A DNA stretch of 36,112 nt from Alicycliphilus sp. (GTDB lineage Bacteria > Pseudomonadota > Gammaproteobacteria > Burkholderiales > Burkholderiaceae_C), in assembly GCA_018054745.1 (NCBI GenBank), contig JAGPIX010000001.1:1-36112 (forward strand), read 5' to 3'. A program made the translations under genes and the position numbers. The notes beneath the pieces were generated by a model. The model saw only the letters and a list, made by a program, of their open reading frames with translations. It made no database searches and was not told the DNA's origin. Positions 1 through 9,920 of this stretch are shown in pieces (the first letter of the stretch is position 1; every line of letters begins with the position of its first letter).

Positions 1-2242
<2,242 letters not shown>

Positions 2243-2316
2243 TCATCCCCCCACCACCGCGCAGCGCCAGCCCATGGGGCCGGCATGCCGCAGCATTGCA
2301 AGGAGTTTTCCCGCCC

Positions 2317-3561
2317 TTGACCGTCCTCACGCTGTTTCTGTCGCTATCACCCTGGATGCAGGCCACCATAGGCCTGGCCTGCCTGCTGCTGCTGGCCTAC
2401 GTGGTACAGGCGCTGGCGCAATACCTGCTGCTGCACACGGTGCCGCGCCTGCGCGAGCGCATGGATGTGCGTTGGGCACGCGTGTTCTGGCACGACCAGG
2501 TGCTGCGCCGCCTGGCGCGCGTGGTGCCGTCGCTGGTGGTGCAGGCGGGCATTGGCGCCGTGCCGCACCTGGACCCGGTGGCCTTTGCGGTGATCCGCAA
2601 CCTGGCCGTCGCGCTGACCGTGCTGCAGCTGGTGCGCACGCTGAACGCCTTGCTCAACGCCATCCTGCAGGAGCAGGAGAGCAGGCCGGAGGGCGCGCGC
2701 ACGGCCACCCGCTCCATCAAGAGCTATGTGCAGCTGGGCAAGCTGGCGCTGGCGTTGATCGGTGCCATCGTCATCGTGGCGGTGCTGATCGACCGCTCGC
2801 CGCTGATCCTGCTGTCGGGCCTGGGCGCCATGTCGGCGGTGTTGATGCTGGTGTTCAAGGACACCATCCTGTCGTTCACCGCGGGCGTGCAGCTGTCGTC
2901 CAACGACATGCTGCGCGTGGGCGACTGGATAGAGATGCCGCAGATGGGCGCCGACGGCGCGGTGATCGACATCGCCCTGCACACGGTGAAGGTGCAGAAC
3001 TGGGACAAGACGATCACCACCATCCCCACCTGGCGCCTGATGAGCGAGAGCTACCGCAACTGGCGCGGCATGAGCGAATCGGGCGGGCGCCGTATCAAGC
3101 GCCAGCTGCGCATCGACAGCGCCACGGTGCGCTTCCTGAGCGACGCGGACATCGACCGCCTGGAGCGCATCGCCCTGCTGGCGCCCTATCTGGCGGCCAA
3201 GCGCCAGGCCGTGCACAGCGCCAACGCCGCGCTGGGCGAGGGCGCCGCCGTGCCCGCCAACCTGCGCCGGCTGACCAACATCGGCACCTTTCGCGCCTAT
3301 GTGCAGGCCTACCTGCAGGCCCACCCCGGCGTGCACCAGGGCATGACGCTGATGGTGCGCATGCTCGAACCCACGGCCGAGGGCGTGCCGCTGGAGCTGT
3401 ACTGCTTTACCGCCACCACGGCCTGGGTGCAGTACGAGGCCATACAGGGCGACATCTTCGACCACCTGCTGGCGCTGCTGCCCGAATTCGACCTGCGCCT
3501 GTACCAAAGCCCCACGGGCTGGGACATCCGCAGCGGGCTGCAGCAAAAGGGCTTGCCATGA
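2317..3561 (+). CDS. Mechanosensitive ion channel, MscS/YbdG type
   Basis: Inner-membrane channel of the MscS superfamily. With this start it is 414 aa, the size of E. coli YbdG (miniconductance type). Hydrophobic segments lie in about the first 170 residues. They are followed by the pore-lining helix and beta domain around LLSGLGAMSAVLMLVFKDTI and GDWIEMPQMGADGAVIDIALHTVKVQNWD, with TTIPTWRL and the YRNWRGMSESGGRRIKR block typical of YbdG homologues. The start is a TTG at 2317, chosen because AAGGAG at 2300-2305 lies 11 nt upstream; an earlier TTG at 2296 would put that site inside the gene, and ATG 2356 is a later option. It is monocistronic, divergent from leuS and convergent with exbD. 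The likely role is relief of hypo-osmotic stress; the gating stimulus cannot be read from sequence. Confidence 0.88.
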   Translation: MTVLTLFLSLSPWMQATIGLACLLLLAYVVQALAQYLLLHTVPRLRERMDVRWARVFWHDQVLRRLARVVPSLVVQAGIGAVPHLDPVAFAVIRNLAVALTVLQLVRTLNALLNAILQEQESRPEGARTATRSIKSYVQLGKLALALIGAIVIVAVLIDRSPLILLSGLGAMSAVLMLVFKDTILSFTAGVQLSSNDMLRVGDWIEMPQMGADGAVIDIALHTVKVQNWDKTITTIPTWRLMSESYRNWRGMSESGGRRIKRQLRIDSATVRFLSDADIDRLERIALLAPYLAAKRQAVHSANAALGEGAAVPANLRRLTNIGTFRAYVQAYLQAHPGVHQGMTLMVRMLEPTAEGVPLELYCFTATTAWVQYEAIQGDIFDHLLALLPEFDLRLYQSPTGWDIRSGLQQKGLP

Positions 3562-3565
3562 CAGC

Positions 3566-3623
3566 GGGAGCACCGGCGTCTCGCCGGTACGCACGACCAT
3601 GCCGGCGAGACGCCGGCGCTCCC
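3566..3623. repeat. REP-like long inverted repeat between convergent genes
   Basis: Two 22-nt arms (3566-3587 and 3602-3623) are reverse complements with one mismatch, separated by a 14-nt loop. The arms contain GGCGTCTCGCCGG and its complement. It starts 5 nt after the channel gene stop and lies between two convergent genes. It could form a cruciform or an RNA hairpin that stops transcription or protects 3' ends. There is no T-run, so it is not a standard intrinsic terminator. It resembles REP/BIME-type intergenic palindromes; copy number cannot be judged from this window. Confidence 0.75.
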
Positions 3624-3650
3624 GGAGATGCCTGAATTGGGAGTTGTTTG

Positions 3651-3692
3651 GCCTATAACGCCCGTACAGCAAGCGCCAGACGCTCTTATTTT
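3651..3692 (-). repeat. Comamonadaceae-type repeat relic over the exbD stop codon
   Basis: On the minus strand an AT-richer stretch runs from the last exbD codons through AGAGCGTCTGGCGCTTGC and then ACGGGCGTTATAGGCC. It resembles short interspersed repeats I associate with Comamonadaceae genomes (AGCGCTTGC cores). The exbD stop TAA appears to lie in this repeat. Assigned by resemblance only. Confidence 0.4.
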
Positions 3693-4108
3693 TGAGTTGA
3701 TGGCTGGGCCACGAAACCCATGCGCGTCAGGCCGGCCGCCTGCGCCGCATCCATGACCTCGACCACACGCCCATAGGGCACGCTGCGGTCGGCGCGCAGC
3801 TGAACCTCGGTGTCGGGGCGCTGGTTGGCGATCTGCCGCAGGCGCTGGGCCAGGGTGGCGGCGTCCACCGGCGCTTCGTCCAGATAGACCTGGCCGGCGG
3901 CATCGACCGCCAGCGATACCGCATGCTCCGGCGTGCCGCCCTGGGCGCCCTCGGCGCGCGGCAGTTGCAGGCGGATGCTGCTGGCCAGCAGCGGCGCGGT
4001 GAGGATGAAGATCACCACCAGCACCAGCATCACGTCCACCAGCGGGGTCACGTTGATGTCGCTCATGGGCTCCGCGCCCTTGGTGCGCTCCAGGCGGCCG
4101 AATGCCAT
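3686..4108 (-). CDS. exbD: Biopolymer transport protein ExbD/TolR family
   Basis: A 140-aa inner-membrane subunit that, with ExbB/TolQ-type partners, uses the proton gradient to energise TonB- or Tol-dependent work in the envelope. A short cytoplasmic N-terminus is followed by the family signature MSDINVTPLVDVMLVLVVIFIL (single membrane helix, about residues 15-40) with the conserved Asp in PLVDV, then a periplasmic domain with the usual LRADRSVPYGRVVEVMDAAQAAG segment. The start ATG lies 9 nt after the exbB stop; a second in-frame ATG (residue 15) is a weaker choice. No tonB, tolA, tolB or pal is adjacent, so ExbD and TolR cannot be separated with certainty, but the pairing next to dapB and opposite fur favours ExbD. 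Confidence 0.85.
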   Translation of the reverse strand: MAFGRLERTKGAEPMSDINVTPLVDVMLVLVVIFILTAPLLASSIRLQLPRAEGAQGGTPEHAVSLAVDAAGQVYLDEAPVDAATLAQRLRQIANQRPDTEVQLRADRSVPYGRVVEVMDAAQAAGLTRMGFVAQPSTQK

Positions 4109-4117
4109 GGCGTGCCG

Positions 4118-4777
4118 TTAGTTGGGCGGGTCGGTATCGACGAGCAGCTCGCGCAGGTCGCGCGCGAAGCCCTCCAGGTCGGCCTCGATGCGGGCGCTGA
4201 CGCGGCCGAACCAGTTGTAGGCCAGCACGGCGGGGATGGCCACCGTCAGGCCGGCTGCGGTCATGATCAGCGCCTCGCCCACGGGGCCGGCCAGGCGCTC
4301 TATGCTGATCTGCTCGGCCCCGGTGAGCGCCGTGAGCGCGTGGTAGATGCCCCACACCGTGCCCAGCAGGCCCACGAAGGGCGCGGTGGAGCCAACGGTG
4401 GCCAGCAGCACCTGGCCGAATTGCAACCGGCCCAGCACGCCATGCAGCGCATCGCGCAGCACGCGCGTGAGGCGCTGCGACAGGCTGCCCTGACTGGCCA
4501 GGGCACCGGCCTGGGCAGCTTCGACCTGCTGCGCCGCGCGCACCAGGGGCAGGATCAGCGCTTCGCGGTCGAAGGCGGGCAGGCGCTCGGCCGCGGTGGC
4601 CAGGGTGGGTGCCTGCCAGAAGGCGGCCGTGCAGCGCGGCATGTCCACATGGGCGCGGCGCATCAGGCGCAGCTTCCAGAAGATGACGACCCAGCTGGCC
4701 ACCGACATGACCAGCAGCAGCGCCGCCGTGGCCTGCGTGACCGCATCCCCCTGGCGCAACCAGTGCAGGCCGTCCAT
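4118..4777 (-). CDS. exbB: MotA/TolQ/ExbB proton channel family protein
   Basis: A 219-aa polytopic inner-membrane protein forming the stator-like proton channel with ExbD. Three membrane helices are visible: near the N-terminus (TAALLLVMSVASWVVIFW), then around VLLATVGSTAPFVGLLGTVWGIYHAL, and around GEALIMTAAGLTVAIPAVLAYNWF. The GLLGTVWG and GEALIMTAAGLTVAIPAVLAYN blocks are the family hallmarks. It starts 6 nt after the dapB stop and is followed by exbD after 9 nt, so bamE-dapB-exbB-exbD reads as one leftward unit. The N-terminus contains PRCTAAFWQAPTL, a cytoplasmic segment between helices 1 and 2. TolQ is the alternative name; the absence of tol genes nearby makes ExbB more likely. Confidence 0.87.
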   Translation of the reverse strand: MDGLHWLRQGDAVTQATAALLLVMSVASWVVIFWKLRLMRRAHVDMPRCTAAFWQAPTLATAAERLPAFDREALILPLVRAAQQVEAAQAGALASQGSLSQRLTRVLRDALHGVLGRLQFGQVLLATVGSTAPFVGLLGTVWGIYHALTALTGAEQISIERLAGPVGEALIMTAAGLTVAIPAVLAYNWFGRVSARIEADLEGFARDLRELLVDTDPPN

Positions 4778-4783
4778 GTGCCC

Positions 4784-5608
4784 TTACTTCAGGTTCAGCA
4801 CGTCGAACATGTCGAACATGCCCGCACGTTGTCCGGCCAGGTAGCGCACGGCGCGCAGGCTGCCCTGGGCGTAGCCGGCGCGGCTGCTGGACTTGTGCGT
4901 GATCTCCACGCGTTCGCCGGTGCCGGCGAACAGCACCGTGTGGTCGCCCACGATGTCGCCGCCGCGCACGGTGGCAAAGCCTATGCTGCCGCTCTTGCGC
5001 TCACCGGTGTGGCCGTAGCGCTCGTACACGGCGCGGTCGGCCAGCAGCGTGCCCTGGGCCTGGGCAATCACCTCGCCCATCTTCAGTGCCGTGCCCGAGG
5101 GCGCATCCACCTTGTGCTTGTGGTGCGCCTCGATGATCTCGATGTCGTAGCCCGCATCCAGCGCCTGCGCCGCCATTTGCAGCAGCTTGAGCGTGACGTT
5201 CACCCCCACGCTCATGTTGGGCGCGAACACCATGGCCACGCGGCGCGCGGCGGCGTCCAGCTCGGCCTTCTGCGCATCGGTGAAACCCGTCGTGCCTATG
5301 ACCATCTGCACGCCCAGCTCGGCACAGATGGCGGCATGCGCCAGCGTGCCCTCGGGGCGCGTGAAGTCGATCAGCACGTCGGCGTTCTGCAGGCCCGCGC
5401 GCAGGTCGGCGGTAATGGCGACGCCGCTGGCGCGGCCCAGGAAGGCCGCCGCGTCCTGGCCCACGGCGGGGCTGCCGGCCAGATCCAGGGCGCCGGCCAG
5501 CAGGCAGTCATCGCTGGCGCAAATGGCCTCGATGAGCATGCGGCCCATGCGGCCGGAGGCGCCGGCGACGGCCACGCGGCGCTGTGCGGTAGAGGAGGTA
5601 GAGGTCAT
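4784..5608 (-). CDS. dapB: 4-hydroxy-tetrahydrodipicolinate reductase
   Basis: NAD(P)H-dependent reductase of the diaminopimelate/lysine pathway, acting in the cytoplasm; it supplies precursor for peptidoglycan and lysine. The protein is 274 aa, normal for the family. The nucleotide-binding motif GASGRMG is at residues 16-22. The catalytic and substrate-binding block [15 protein letters not shown] is at 160-174, with His162/His163 and Lys166. The ATG at 5608 is preferred over an in-frame TTG 12 nt upstream. It follows bamE after 60 nt and precedes exbB by 6 nt, so it is probably co-transcribed with both. Confidence 0.96.
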   Translation of the reverse strand: MTSTSSTAQRRVAVAGASGRMGRMLIEAICASDDCLLAGALDLAGSPAVGQDAAAFLGRASGVAITADLRAGLQNADVLIDFTRPEGTLAHAAICAELGVQMVIGTTGFTDAQKAELDAAARRVAMVFAPNMSVGVNVTLKLLQMAAQALDAGYDIEIIEAHHKHKVDAPSGTALKMGEVIAQAQGTLLADRAVYERYGHTGERKSGSIGFATVRGGDIVGDHTVLFAGTGERVEITHKSSSRAGYAQGSLRAVRYLAGQRAGMFDMFDVLNLK

Positions 5609-5668
5609 GTCGGCTCGCAATCAAAATAAATCGGGCTGGCCTGGCCAGGCCAGCCGCGGGCGCGCGAC

Positions 5669-6229
5669 TCAGCGGCGCGATTCCAGCGGCGGGTAGCTGG
5701 CGGCGGGGGCAGGCGTGGGCGCCGCGGGGGCAGCCGAGGCCGGCTTGGCCTTGGGGAAGCGCTCCAGCTGGGCCTCGGTGGCTTCGAGCGGCGGCACCTT
5801 GGCCTGGGCGCGCCTGGAGCTGAGCGAGGCCACGAACTCGGCCTCGGAGGGCATCTCGTCGCCCTCGACACGATCGAGCATGTTCTCCTTGAAGAACACG
5901 GTGAGCTTGCGCGTCTGCGCCGGCACGTCCGGGCGCTTCAAGGTAAACACATATTCCCAGCGGTCGCCATGGAACAGGCTCACCATCAACGGCGTGCCCA
6001 GAATTTCGCGCACCTGCTGGCGCCCCATGCCGGGCTGCAGCGCCTGCACCTGCTCGCGCGAGATGAAGTTGCCCTGCACCACGTCCACCTTGTAGGGCGT
6101 GACCATGCTGGCCAGGCGCTCGCCGGTGCCGGCGCAACCGGCCAGGCCGGTGCACAGGCCCAGGGCCGACAACACAATGGCGCCCCGGCGGGCGCCCCAA
6201 CAGGCGGGAGCAAACATGGGTCTATGCAT
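5669..6229 (-). CDS. bamE: Outer-membrane assembly lipoprotein BamE
   Basis: Small lipoprotein of the BAM complex, which inserts beta-barrel proteins into the outer membrane. With the start at 6229 it has 186 aa. A basic N-terminus and hydrophobic stretch end in the lipobox LAGC (lipidated Cys32). The SmpA/OmlA domain follows, with the LQPGMGRQQVREILGTP and WEYVF segments. It is much longer than E. coli BamE (113 aa): the last about 45 residues are a low-complexity Pro/Ala tail. The ATG at 6217 (MFAPACWG) is an equally possible start. An earlier ATG at 6250 overlaps the likely -10 box TACAAT and is unlikely. It is divergent from fur and first in the bamE-dapB-exbBD unit. Confidence 0.9.
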   Translation of the reverse strand: MHRPMFAPACWGARRGAIVLSALGLCTGLAGCAGTGERLASMVTPYKVDVVQGNFISREQVQALQPGMGRQQVREILGTPLMVSLFHGDRWEYVFTLKRPDVPAQTRKLTVFFKENMLDRVEGDEMPSEAEFVASLSSRRAQAKVPPLEATEAQLERFPKAKPASAAPAAPTPAPAASYPPLESRR

Positions 6230-6248
6230 AGGGGATATGATCCGGGCC

Positions 6249-6254
6249 ATTGTA
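6249..6254 (-). promoter_or_regulatory. Candidate -10 box for bamE-dapB-exbBD
   Basis: TACAAT on the minus strand, 20 nt upstream of the preferred bamE start. The -35 region is poorly conserved. The divergent fur start is at 6328, leaving about 100 bp of shared control region. I could not find a convincing Fur box (GATAATGATAATCATTATC type) in it. Confidence 0.45.
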
Positions 6255-6327
6255 GCGGCCGGGGCCTTGCGCACAGCCCGCGGGGCTCTCCCAGCTGATT
6301 TCGCCCTGGCACCAGAAAGAACCTGTC

Positions 6328-6747
6328 ATGACGAACATCGACGAACTCAAAAGCACCGGCCTCAAGGCCACCCTGCCACGGCTGAAGATCCTGGAGATCT
6401 TCCAGAAGGGCACGCAGCGCCACATGACGGCCGAGGACGTGTTCCGCGTGCTGCTCGACGAGCGCTCGGACATCGGCCTGGCCACGGTGTACCGCGTGCT
6501 CACGCAGTTCGAGCAGGCCGGCATCCTGATCCGCAGCAGTTTTGAGAGCGGCAAGGCGATCTACGAACTCAACGAGGGCCAGCACCACGACCATTTCGTG
6601 TGCACGGTCTGCAGCAAGGTGGAAGAGTTCTACGACCCCGAGATCGAGAAGCGCCAGAACCTGATCGCCAAGGACAAGGGCTGGGTGATCCACGACCACT
6701 CGATGGCGCTGTACGGCCAATGCGCCGACTGCGCGAAGAAACGCTGA
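6328..6747 (+). CDS. fur: Ferric uptake regulator
   Basis: Iron-responsive transcription factor, normally a repressor of iron acquisition when loaded with Fe(II). The 139-aa protein has the N-terminal winged helix ([11 protein letters not shown], then the recognition region [16 protein letters not shown]). The metal-binding and dimerisation domain follows: HHDH at 86-89, CTVC at 92-95 and CADC at 132-135, the two structural Zn CxxC pairs. It is divergent from bamE-dapB-exbBD, whose exbBD products energise iron import, so the two may be regulatorily linked. The stop TGA (6745-6747) is immediately followed by the complement of the hprK stop: the two convergent genes have no gap. Confidence 0.96.
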   Translation: MTNIDELKSTGLKATLPRLKILEIFQKGTQRHMTAEDVFRVLLDERSDIGLATVYRVLTQFEQAGILIRSSFESGKAIYELNEGQHHDHFVCTVCSKVEEFYDPEIEKRQNLIAKDKGWVIHDHSMALYGQCADCAKKR

Positions 6748-7704
6748 TCAGGCGCCGCTGCCGCTTTCCATGGCCCGGCGGTGGCGCTCCAGGAACTCCT
6801 GGTAGGTGTCTATGCCGCGCAACTGCAGGATGGTATTGCGCACCGCCGCCTCGACCAGCACGGCGATGTTGCGTCCGGCCACCACCTGCACAACCACCTT
6901 GAGCACGGGCACGCCCAGCACGTCCTGGGTGAGCGGCTCGTAGGGCATGCGCTCGTAGTCGCGCTCCATGGTCTCCTTGCGCACGAGGTGCACGATGAGC
7001 TTCAGGCGCATGCGCCGGCGCACGGCCGATTCGCCAAAGATGGCGCGGATGTCCAGCAGGCCTATGCCGCGCACCTCGAGCAGGTTTTGCAGCAGCTCCG
7101 GGCACTTGCCCTCGATGGTGGTCTGGTTGATGCGGTACAGATCCACCGCATCGTCGGCCACCAGGCCATTGCCGCGCGAGATCAGCTCCAACCCCAGCTC
7201 GCTTTTGCCCAGGCCGGATTCGCCCGTGATCAGCACGCCCAGGCCCAGGATGTCCATGAACACGCCATGCATGGTGGTGCGGTCGGCGAAATGCTTGGAC
7301 AGGTAGGTGCGCAGCACGTCGATGATGAAGGCCGCCGACTCGTGCGTGGCAAACAGCGGGATCTGCGCACGCTCGCACATCGACACCAGCTCGTCCGGCG
7401 CCTGCTGGCCGTCGGCCAGCACCAGCACCGGGGGCTCCAGCGTGACGATGCGCGCAATGCGGCGTTCGCAGTCCTCGGGCGTGGCGTTGGTCAGGTAGGC
7501 GATCTCGCGCTCGCCCAGCACCTGCGTGCGATAGGGATGGATGTAGTTCAGGTAGCCCACCAGATCGGCGCTGGAGCGCGCGGCGCGCACGGCGACCTCG
7601 GTGAAGCGCCGCTCCGATGCCCCCAGGCCGGCGATCCACTGCCATTTCAGCAGGACGCGGAACTCCTCGAAGAGCGCATCGGCACTGACGACGTTGGGTT
7701 TCAC
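6748..7704 (-). CDS. hprK: HPr kinase/phosphorylase
   Basis: Bifunctional enzyme that phosphorylates and dephosphorylates a Ser of HPr-type phosphocarriers. In betaproteobacteria it is part of a truncated, regulatory PTS rather than a sugar importer. The protein is 318 aa. It has the Walker A motif GESGLGKS at 161-168, His146 in [12 protein letters not shown], and the HprK signature [21 protein letters not shown]. The start is GTG at 7704, giving the usual [15 protein letters not shown] opening; there is no good Shine-Dalgarno. It begins 25 nt after the ptsN stop, so it is likely transcribed with ptsN. Confidence 0.95.
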   Translation of the reverse strand: MKPNVVSADALFEEFRVLLKWQWIAGLGASERRFTEVAVRAARSSADLVGYLNYIHPYRTQVLGEREIAYLTNATPEDCERRIARIVTLEPPVLVLADGQQAPDELVSMCERAQIPLFATHESAAFIIDVLRTYLSKHFADRTTMHGVFMDILGLGVLITGESGLGKSELGLELISRGNGLVADDAVDLYRINQTTIEGKCPELLQNLLEVRGIGLLDIRAIFGESAVRRRMRLKLIVHLVRKETMERDYERMPYEPLTQDVLGVPVLKVVVQVVAGRNIAVLVEAAVRNTILQLRGIDTYQEFLERHRRAMESGSGA

Positions 7705-7729
7705 GGCGGCTGGCGGGCGGGTGTCGGGC

Positions 7730-8197
7730 TCATCCGCCCTGGGCGGACTGCCAGCCTGAGATCATGGCGTGCAGGCTGGCGGCGTCGGCGCAGGCCTTCA
7801 TGCGCTCGCGCAGGCCGCTGTCGCTGAGCAGCTCGGCGATCTCGGAGAGGATTTCCAGGTGCTTTTGCGTCGCCGCCTCGGGCACCAACAGAAAGATCAG
7901 CAGCGCCACGGGTTGTTCGTCGGGGGCGTCAAAGCCGATGGGATGCGCCAGCTGGAACACCGCCGCCATGGGCGACTTGAGCCCCTTGATGCGGCCATGC
8001 GGAATAGCCACGCCGTGGCCCAGGCCGGTGGAGCCCAGGCGCTCGCGGGCAAACAGGCTGTCGGTGATCAGGGCCCGGGACAGGCCGTGCTGGCTCTCAA
8101 ACAGCAGCCCGGCCTCCTCGAACGCACGCTTCTTGCTGGTGGCATCGACGCTCACGAGCACTTGTGCGGCAGGCAGTATGGAAGCTAGTCGATTCAT
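7730..8197 (-). CDS. ptsN: PTS IIA-like nitrogen regulatory protein PtsN
   Basis: EIIA-Ntr, the terminal phosphoacceptor of the nitrogen-related PTS, which regulates potassium transport, carbon/nitrogen balance and other targets through its phosphorylation state. The protein is 155 aa from ATG 8197; the frame stays open further upstream, but MNRLASILP is the family-like start. The phosphorylated His is His67 in GVAIPHGR. It is flanked by hprK downstream and hpf upstream. An intrinsic terminator (8259-8281) sits between hpf and ptsN, so ptsN-hprK may be expressed partly from its own promoter (CATAAT at 8218-8213). Confidence 0.95.
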   Translation of the reverse strand: MNRLASILPAAQVLVSVDATSKKRAFEEAGLLFESQHGLSRALITDSLFARERLGSTGLGHGVAIPHGRIKGLKSPMAAVFQLAHPIGFDAPDEQPVALLIFLLVPEAATQKHLEILSEIAELLSDSGLRERMKACADAASLHAMISGWQSAQGG

Positions 8198-8212
8198 GGT
8201 CAGTAGGTAACG

Positions 8213-8241
8213 ATTATGCACGCCTAGCGGAAACCCTGAAA
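8213..8241 (-). promoter_or_regulatory. Weak candidate promoter for ptsN-hprK
   Basis: On the minus strand CATAAT (8218-8213) lies 17 bp from TTTCAG (8241-8236). The -10 is 5 of 6 and the -35 is poor. It lies just downstream of the hpf terminator, where a new promoter would be needed, but the resulting leader would be only about 10 nt. Confidence 0.35.
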
Positions 8242-8258
8242 GTGTATCTGTCGGCAAC

Positions 8259-8281
8259 AAAAAACCGCCACGGGGGCGGTT
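8259..8281 (-). terminator. Intrinsic terminator after hpf
   Basis: Minus-strand hairpin with 7-bp arms AACCGCC/GGCGGTT, a 5-nt loop and a run of six T (8264-8259). It lies about 50 nt after the hpf stop and 62 nt before the ptsN start, so it would attenuate or separate hpf from ptsN-hprK. Confidence 0.85.
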
Positions 8282-8333
8282 GCTGCGCCAGCCGCCGCAT
8301 GGGCGATGGCGCGGGCCAGGGCAGGCACGGCTG

Positions 8334-8684
8334 TCAGGACGCCGCGGCGGCCGCCTGGGCCGTGGCGCGGCGCAGGCCGGCCTGGTGATCCTGCTGGCGA
8401 TCCTTGTGGCGCACGACCATGCGGTCGAGCTTGTCCATCAGTTCATCGATGGCCGCATACAGGTCGAAATGGGCGCTCTCCACGAACAGGTCATTGCCTT
8501 TCACATGCAGCGTGCATTCCGCGCGCTGGCGTTTTTCCTTCTCCTTTTGCTTCTCTACGGTCAGTAGTACCTTCACGTCCACCACTTGGTCGAAGTGGCG
8601 AATGATGCGATCCAGCTTGGTGGTCACATAGCTACGCAAGGCCGGGGTCACTTCGAGATGATGACCGCTGATCGTCAAATTCAT
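8334..8684 (-). CDS. hpf: Ribosome hibernation promoting factor, HPF/RaiA family
   Basis: Binds the 30S subunit and promotes inactive 100S or stabilised 70S ribosomes in starvation. The protein is 116 aa: [27 protein letters not shown], then the basic [12 protein letters not shown] strand and [24 protein letters not shown] short Ala-rich tail follows, and there is no long-HPF dimerisation domain. GGAGG at 8692-8696 lies 7 nt upstream of the ATG and fixes the start. The usual upstream partner in many proteobacteria is rpoN; here the next gene is divergent purC. The older label is sigma-54 modulation protein. Confidence 0.94.
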   Translation of the reverse strand: MNLTISGHHLEVTPALRSYVTTKLDRIIRHFDQVVDVKVLLTVEKQKEKEKRQRAECTLHVKGNDLFVESAHFDLYAAIDELMDKLDRMVVRHKDRQQDHQAGLRRATAQAAAAAS

Positions 8685-8816
8685 AGACAAGCCTCCTTCA
8701 ATTGAACAATGCCGCCCACCCGATTGGAAGCTGGGCGACCGGGGATGGCATGCGCACATCCCTGGATTCACTATGCGCGTGCCGGCCGTGGAACGCAACG
8801 CCTTTCCTGGCCCGCG

Positions 8817-8844
8817 GATATGGGATATGCGGAACAAATGTCAA
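8817..8844 (-). promoter_or_regulatory. Candidate sigma-70 promoter for hpf
   Basis: A perfect TTGACA (8844-8839) is followed after 16 bp by CATATC (8822-8817), a weak -10. It would give a leader of about 125 nt before hpf. No sigma-54 (GG-N10-GC) promoter was recognised. Confidence 0.4.
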
Positions 8845-8919
8845 ACCAGCAGAAATGTTCCACAATGGGCCGGCTTTCCCCTGCGCGCGGCGCCCGCCTG
8901 CGCAACCCGGGCGCACCGC

Positions 8920-8925
8920 TAGAAT
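8920..8925 (+). promoter_or_regulatory. Candidate -10 box for purC
   Basis: TAGAAT, 63 nt upstream of the purC ATG, in a GC-rich stretch. The -35 region (CTGCGC, 16 bp upstream) is a poor match. No PurR-type operator was recognised. Confidence 0.4.
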
Positions 8926-8988
8926 GGGCCGCTTTCGCTGCGCCCGTCGGCGCAGCCGATTCGTTTTGCGCGCGCCTGCCCCACCGAC

Positions 8989-9909
8989 ATGACCCAGCCC
9001 AGCACCCCTGCCCTGCACACCTCCGCCCTGACCTCGCTGCCGCTGCTGGCGCGCGGCAAGGTGCGCGACAACTACGCCGTGGGGGACGACCGCATCCTGA
9101 TGGTGGCCAGCGACCGGCTCTCGGCCTTTGACGTGATCATGGGCGAGCCGATTCCCGGCAAGGGCGAACTGCTCACGCGCATGGCGCTGTTCTGGTTTGA
9201 CAAGCTGGGGCATATCGTGCCCAACCACCTGACGGGCGAGGCACCCGAGAGCGTGGTCACGCCCGCCGAGGCACCCCAGGTGCGCGGCCGCTCCATGCTG
9301 GTGCAGCGCCTCAAGCCCCTGCCCATCGAGGCCGTGGTGCGCGGCTACCTGGCCGGCAGTGGCTGGAAGGAATACCAGCAGTCGCGCTCGGTCTGCGGCG
9401 TGCCGCTGCCGGACGGCCTGACCAACGCCGCCAGGCTGCCGCACAGCATTTACACCCCCGCCGCCAAGGCTGCGGTGGGCGAGCATGACGAGAACATCAC
9501 TTTCGAGCGCACGGTGGAGATGGTGGGCCCGGAGCTGGCCACGCAGATCCGCGACATCAGCATCCGCCTGTACGAGGCCGCGGCCGCGATGGCCCTGGAA
9601 AAGGGCATGATCATTGCCGACACCAAGTTCGAGTTCGGCCTGGACGGCAATGGCCGCCTGGTGCTGATGGACGAAGTGCTGACGCCCGACAGCTCGCGCT
9701 ACTGGCCCGTCGAGGGCTACGCCGACGCCCTGGCCAAAGGCGAGAACCCGCCCAGCTACGACAAGCAGTTCGTGCGCGACTGGCTGGAGCAGGCCCAGGT
9801 GGGCGGCAAGCCCTGGGACAAGACCGCGCCCGCGCCGCGCCTGCCGCGCGAGGTGGTGGAAAACACCGCCGCCAAGTACCGCGAGGCGCTACAGCGGCTC
9901 ACCGCCTGA
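8989..9909 (+). CDS. purC: SAICAR synthetase
   Basis: Phosphoribosylaminoimidazole-succinocarboxamide synthase, an ATP-dependent ligase joining aspartate to CAIR in purine synthesis. The protein is 306 aa, the longer bacterial/yeast-like form. Hallmarks are [42 protein letters not shown] and [12 protein letters not shown] followed by [15 protein letters not shown]. It ends 11 nt before the stop of the convergent META-domain lipoprotein gene. In the Burkholderiales I remember, purC follows pyk-fba and precedes purE; here fba is 26 kb away and a leftward gene pair separates purC from purE. Confidence 0.97.
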   Translation: MTQPSTPALHTSALTSLPLLARGKVRDNYAVGDDRILMVASDRLSAFDVIMGEPIPGKGELLTRMALFWFDKLGHIVPNHLTGEAPESVVTPAEAPQVRGRSMLVQRLKPLPIEAVVRGYLAGSGWKEYQQSRSVCGVPLPDGLTNAARLPHSIYTPAAKAAVGEHDENITFERTVEMVGPELATQIRDISIRLYEAAAAMALEKGMIIADTKFEFGLDGNGRLVLMDEVLTPDSSRYWPVEGYADALAKGENPPSYDKQFVRDWLEQAQVGGKPWDKTAPAPRLPREVVENTAAKYREALQRLTA

Positions 9910-9920
9910 CCTGGGCCGCA

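Larger units (their letters stand above)
8685..8988. other. Intergenic region between divergent hpf and purC
   Basis: About 300 bp with no convincing gene. It holds the hpf Shine-Dalgarno, a leftward promoter candidate (8817-8844) and a rightward -10 candidate for purC (8920-8925). It is also one of the two boundaries of the suspected inversion described in the findings. No repeat shared with the other boundary (34618-34798) was seen by eye. Confidence 0.6.

Noticed and set aside
3923-5629. 568-codon plus-strand frame across exbB and dapB
   Set aside because: Antisense shadow of three well-supported genes.
6230-6327. Fur box in the bamE-fur spacer
   Set aside because: GATATGAT near 6235 fits only a few positions of the 19-bp consensus.
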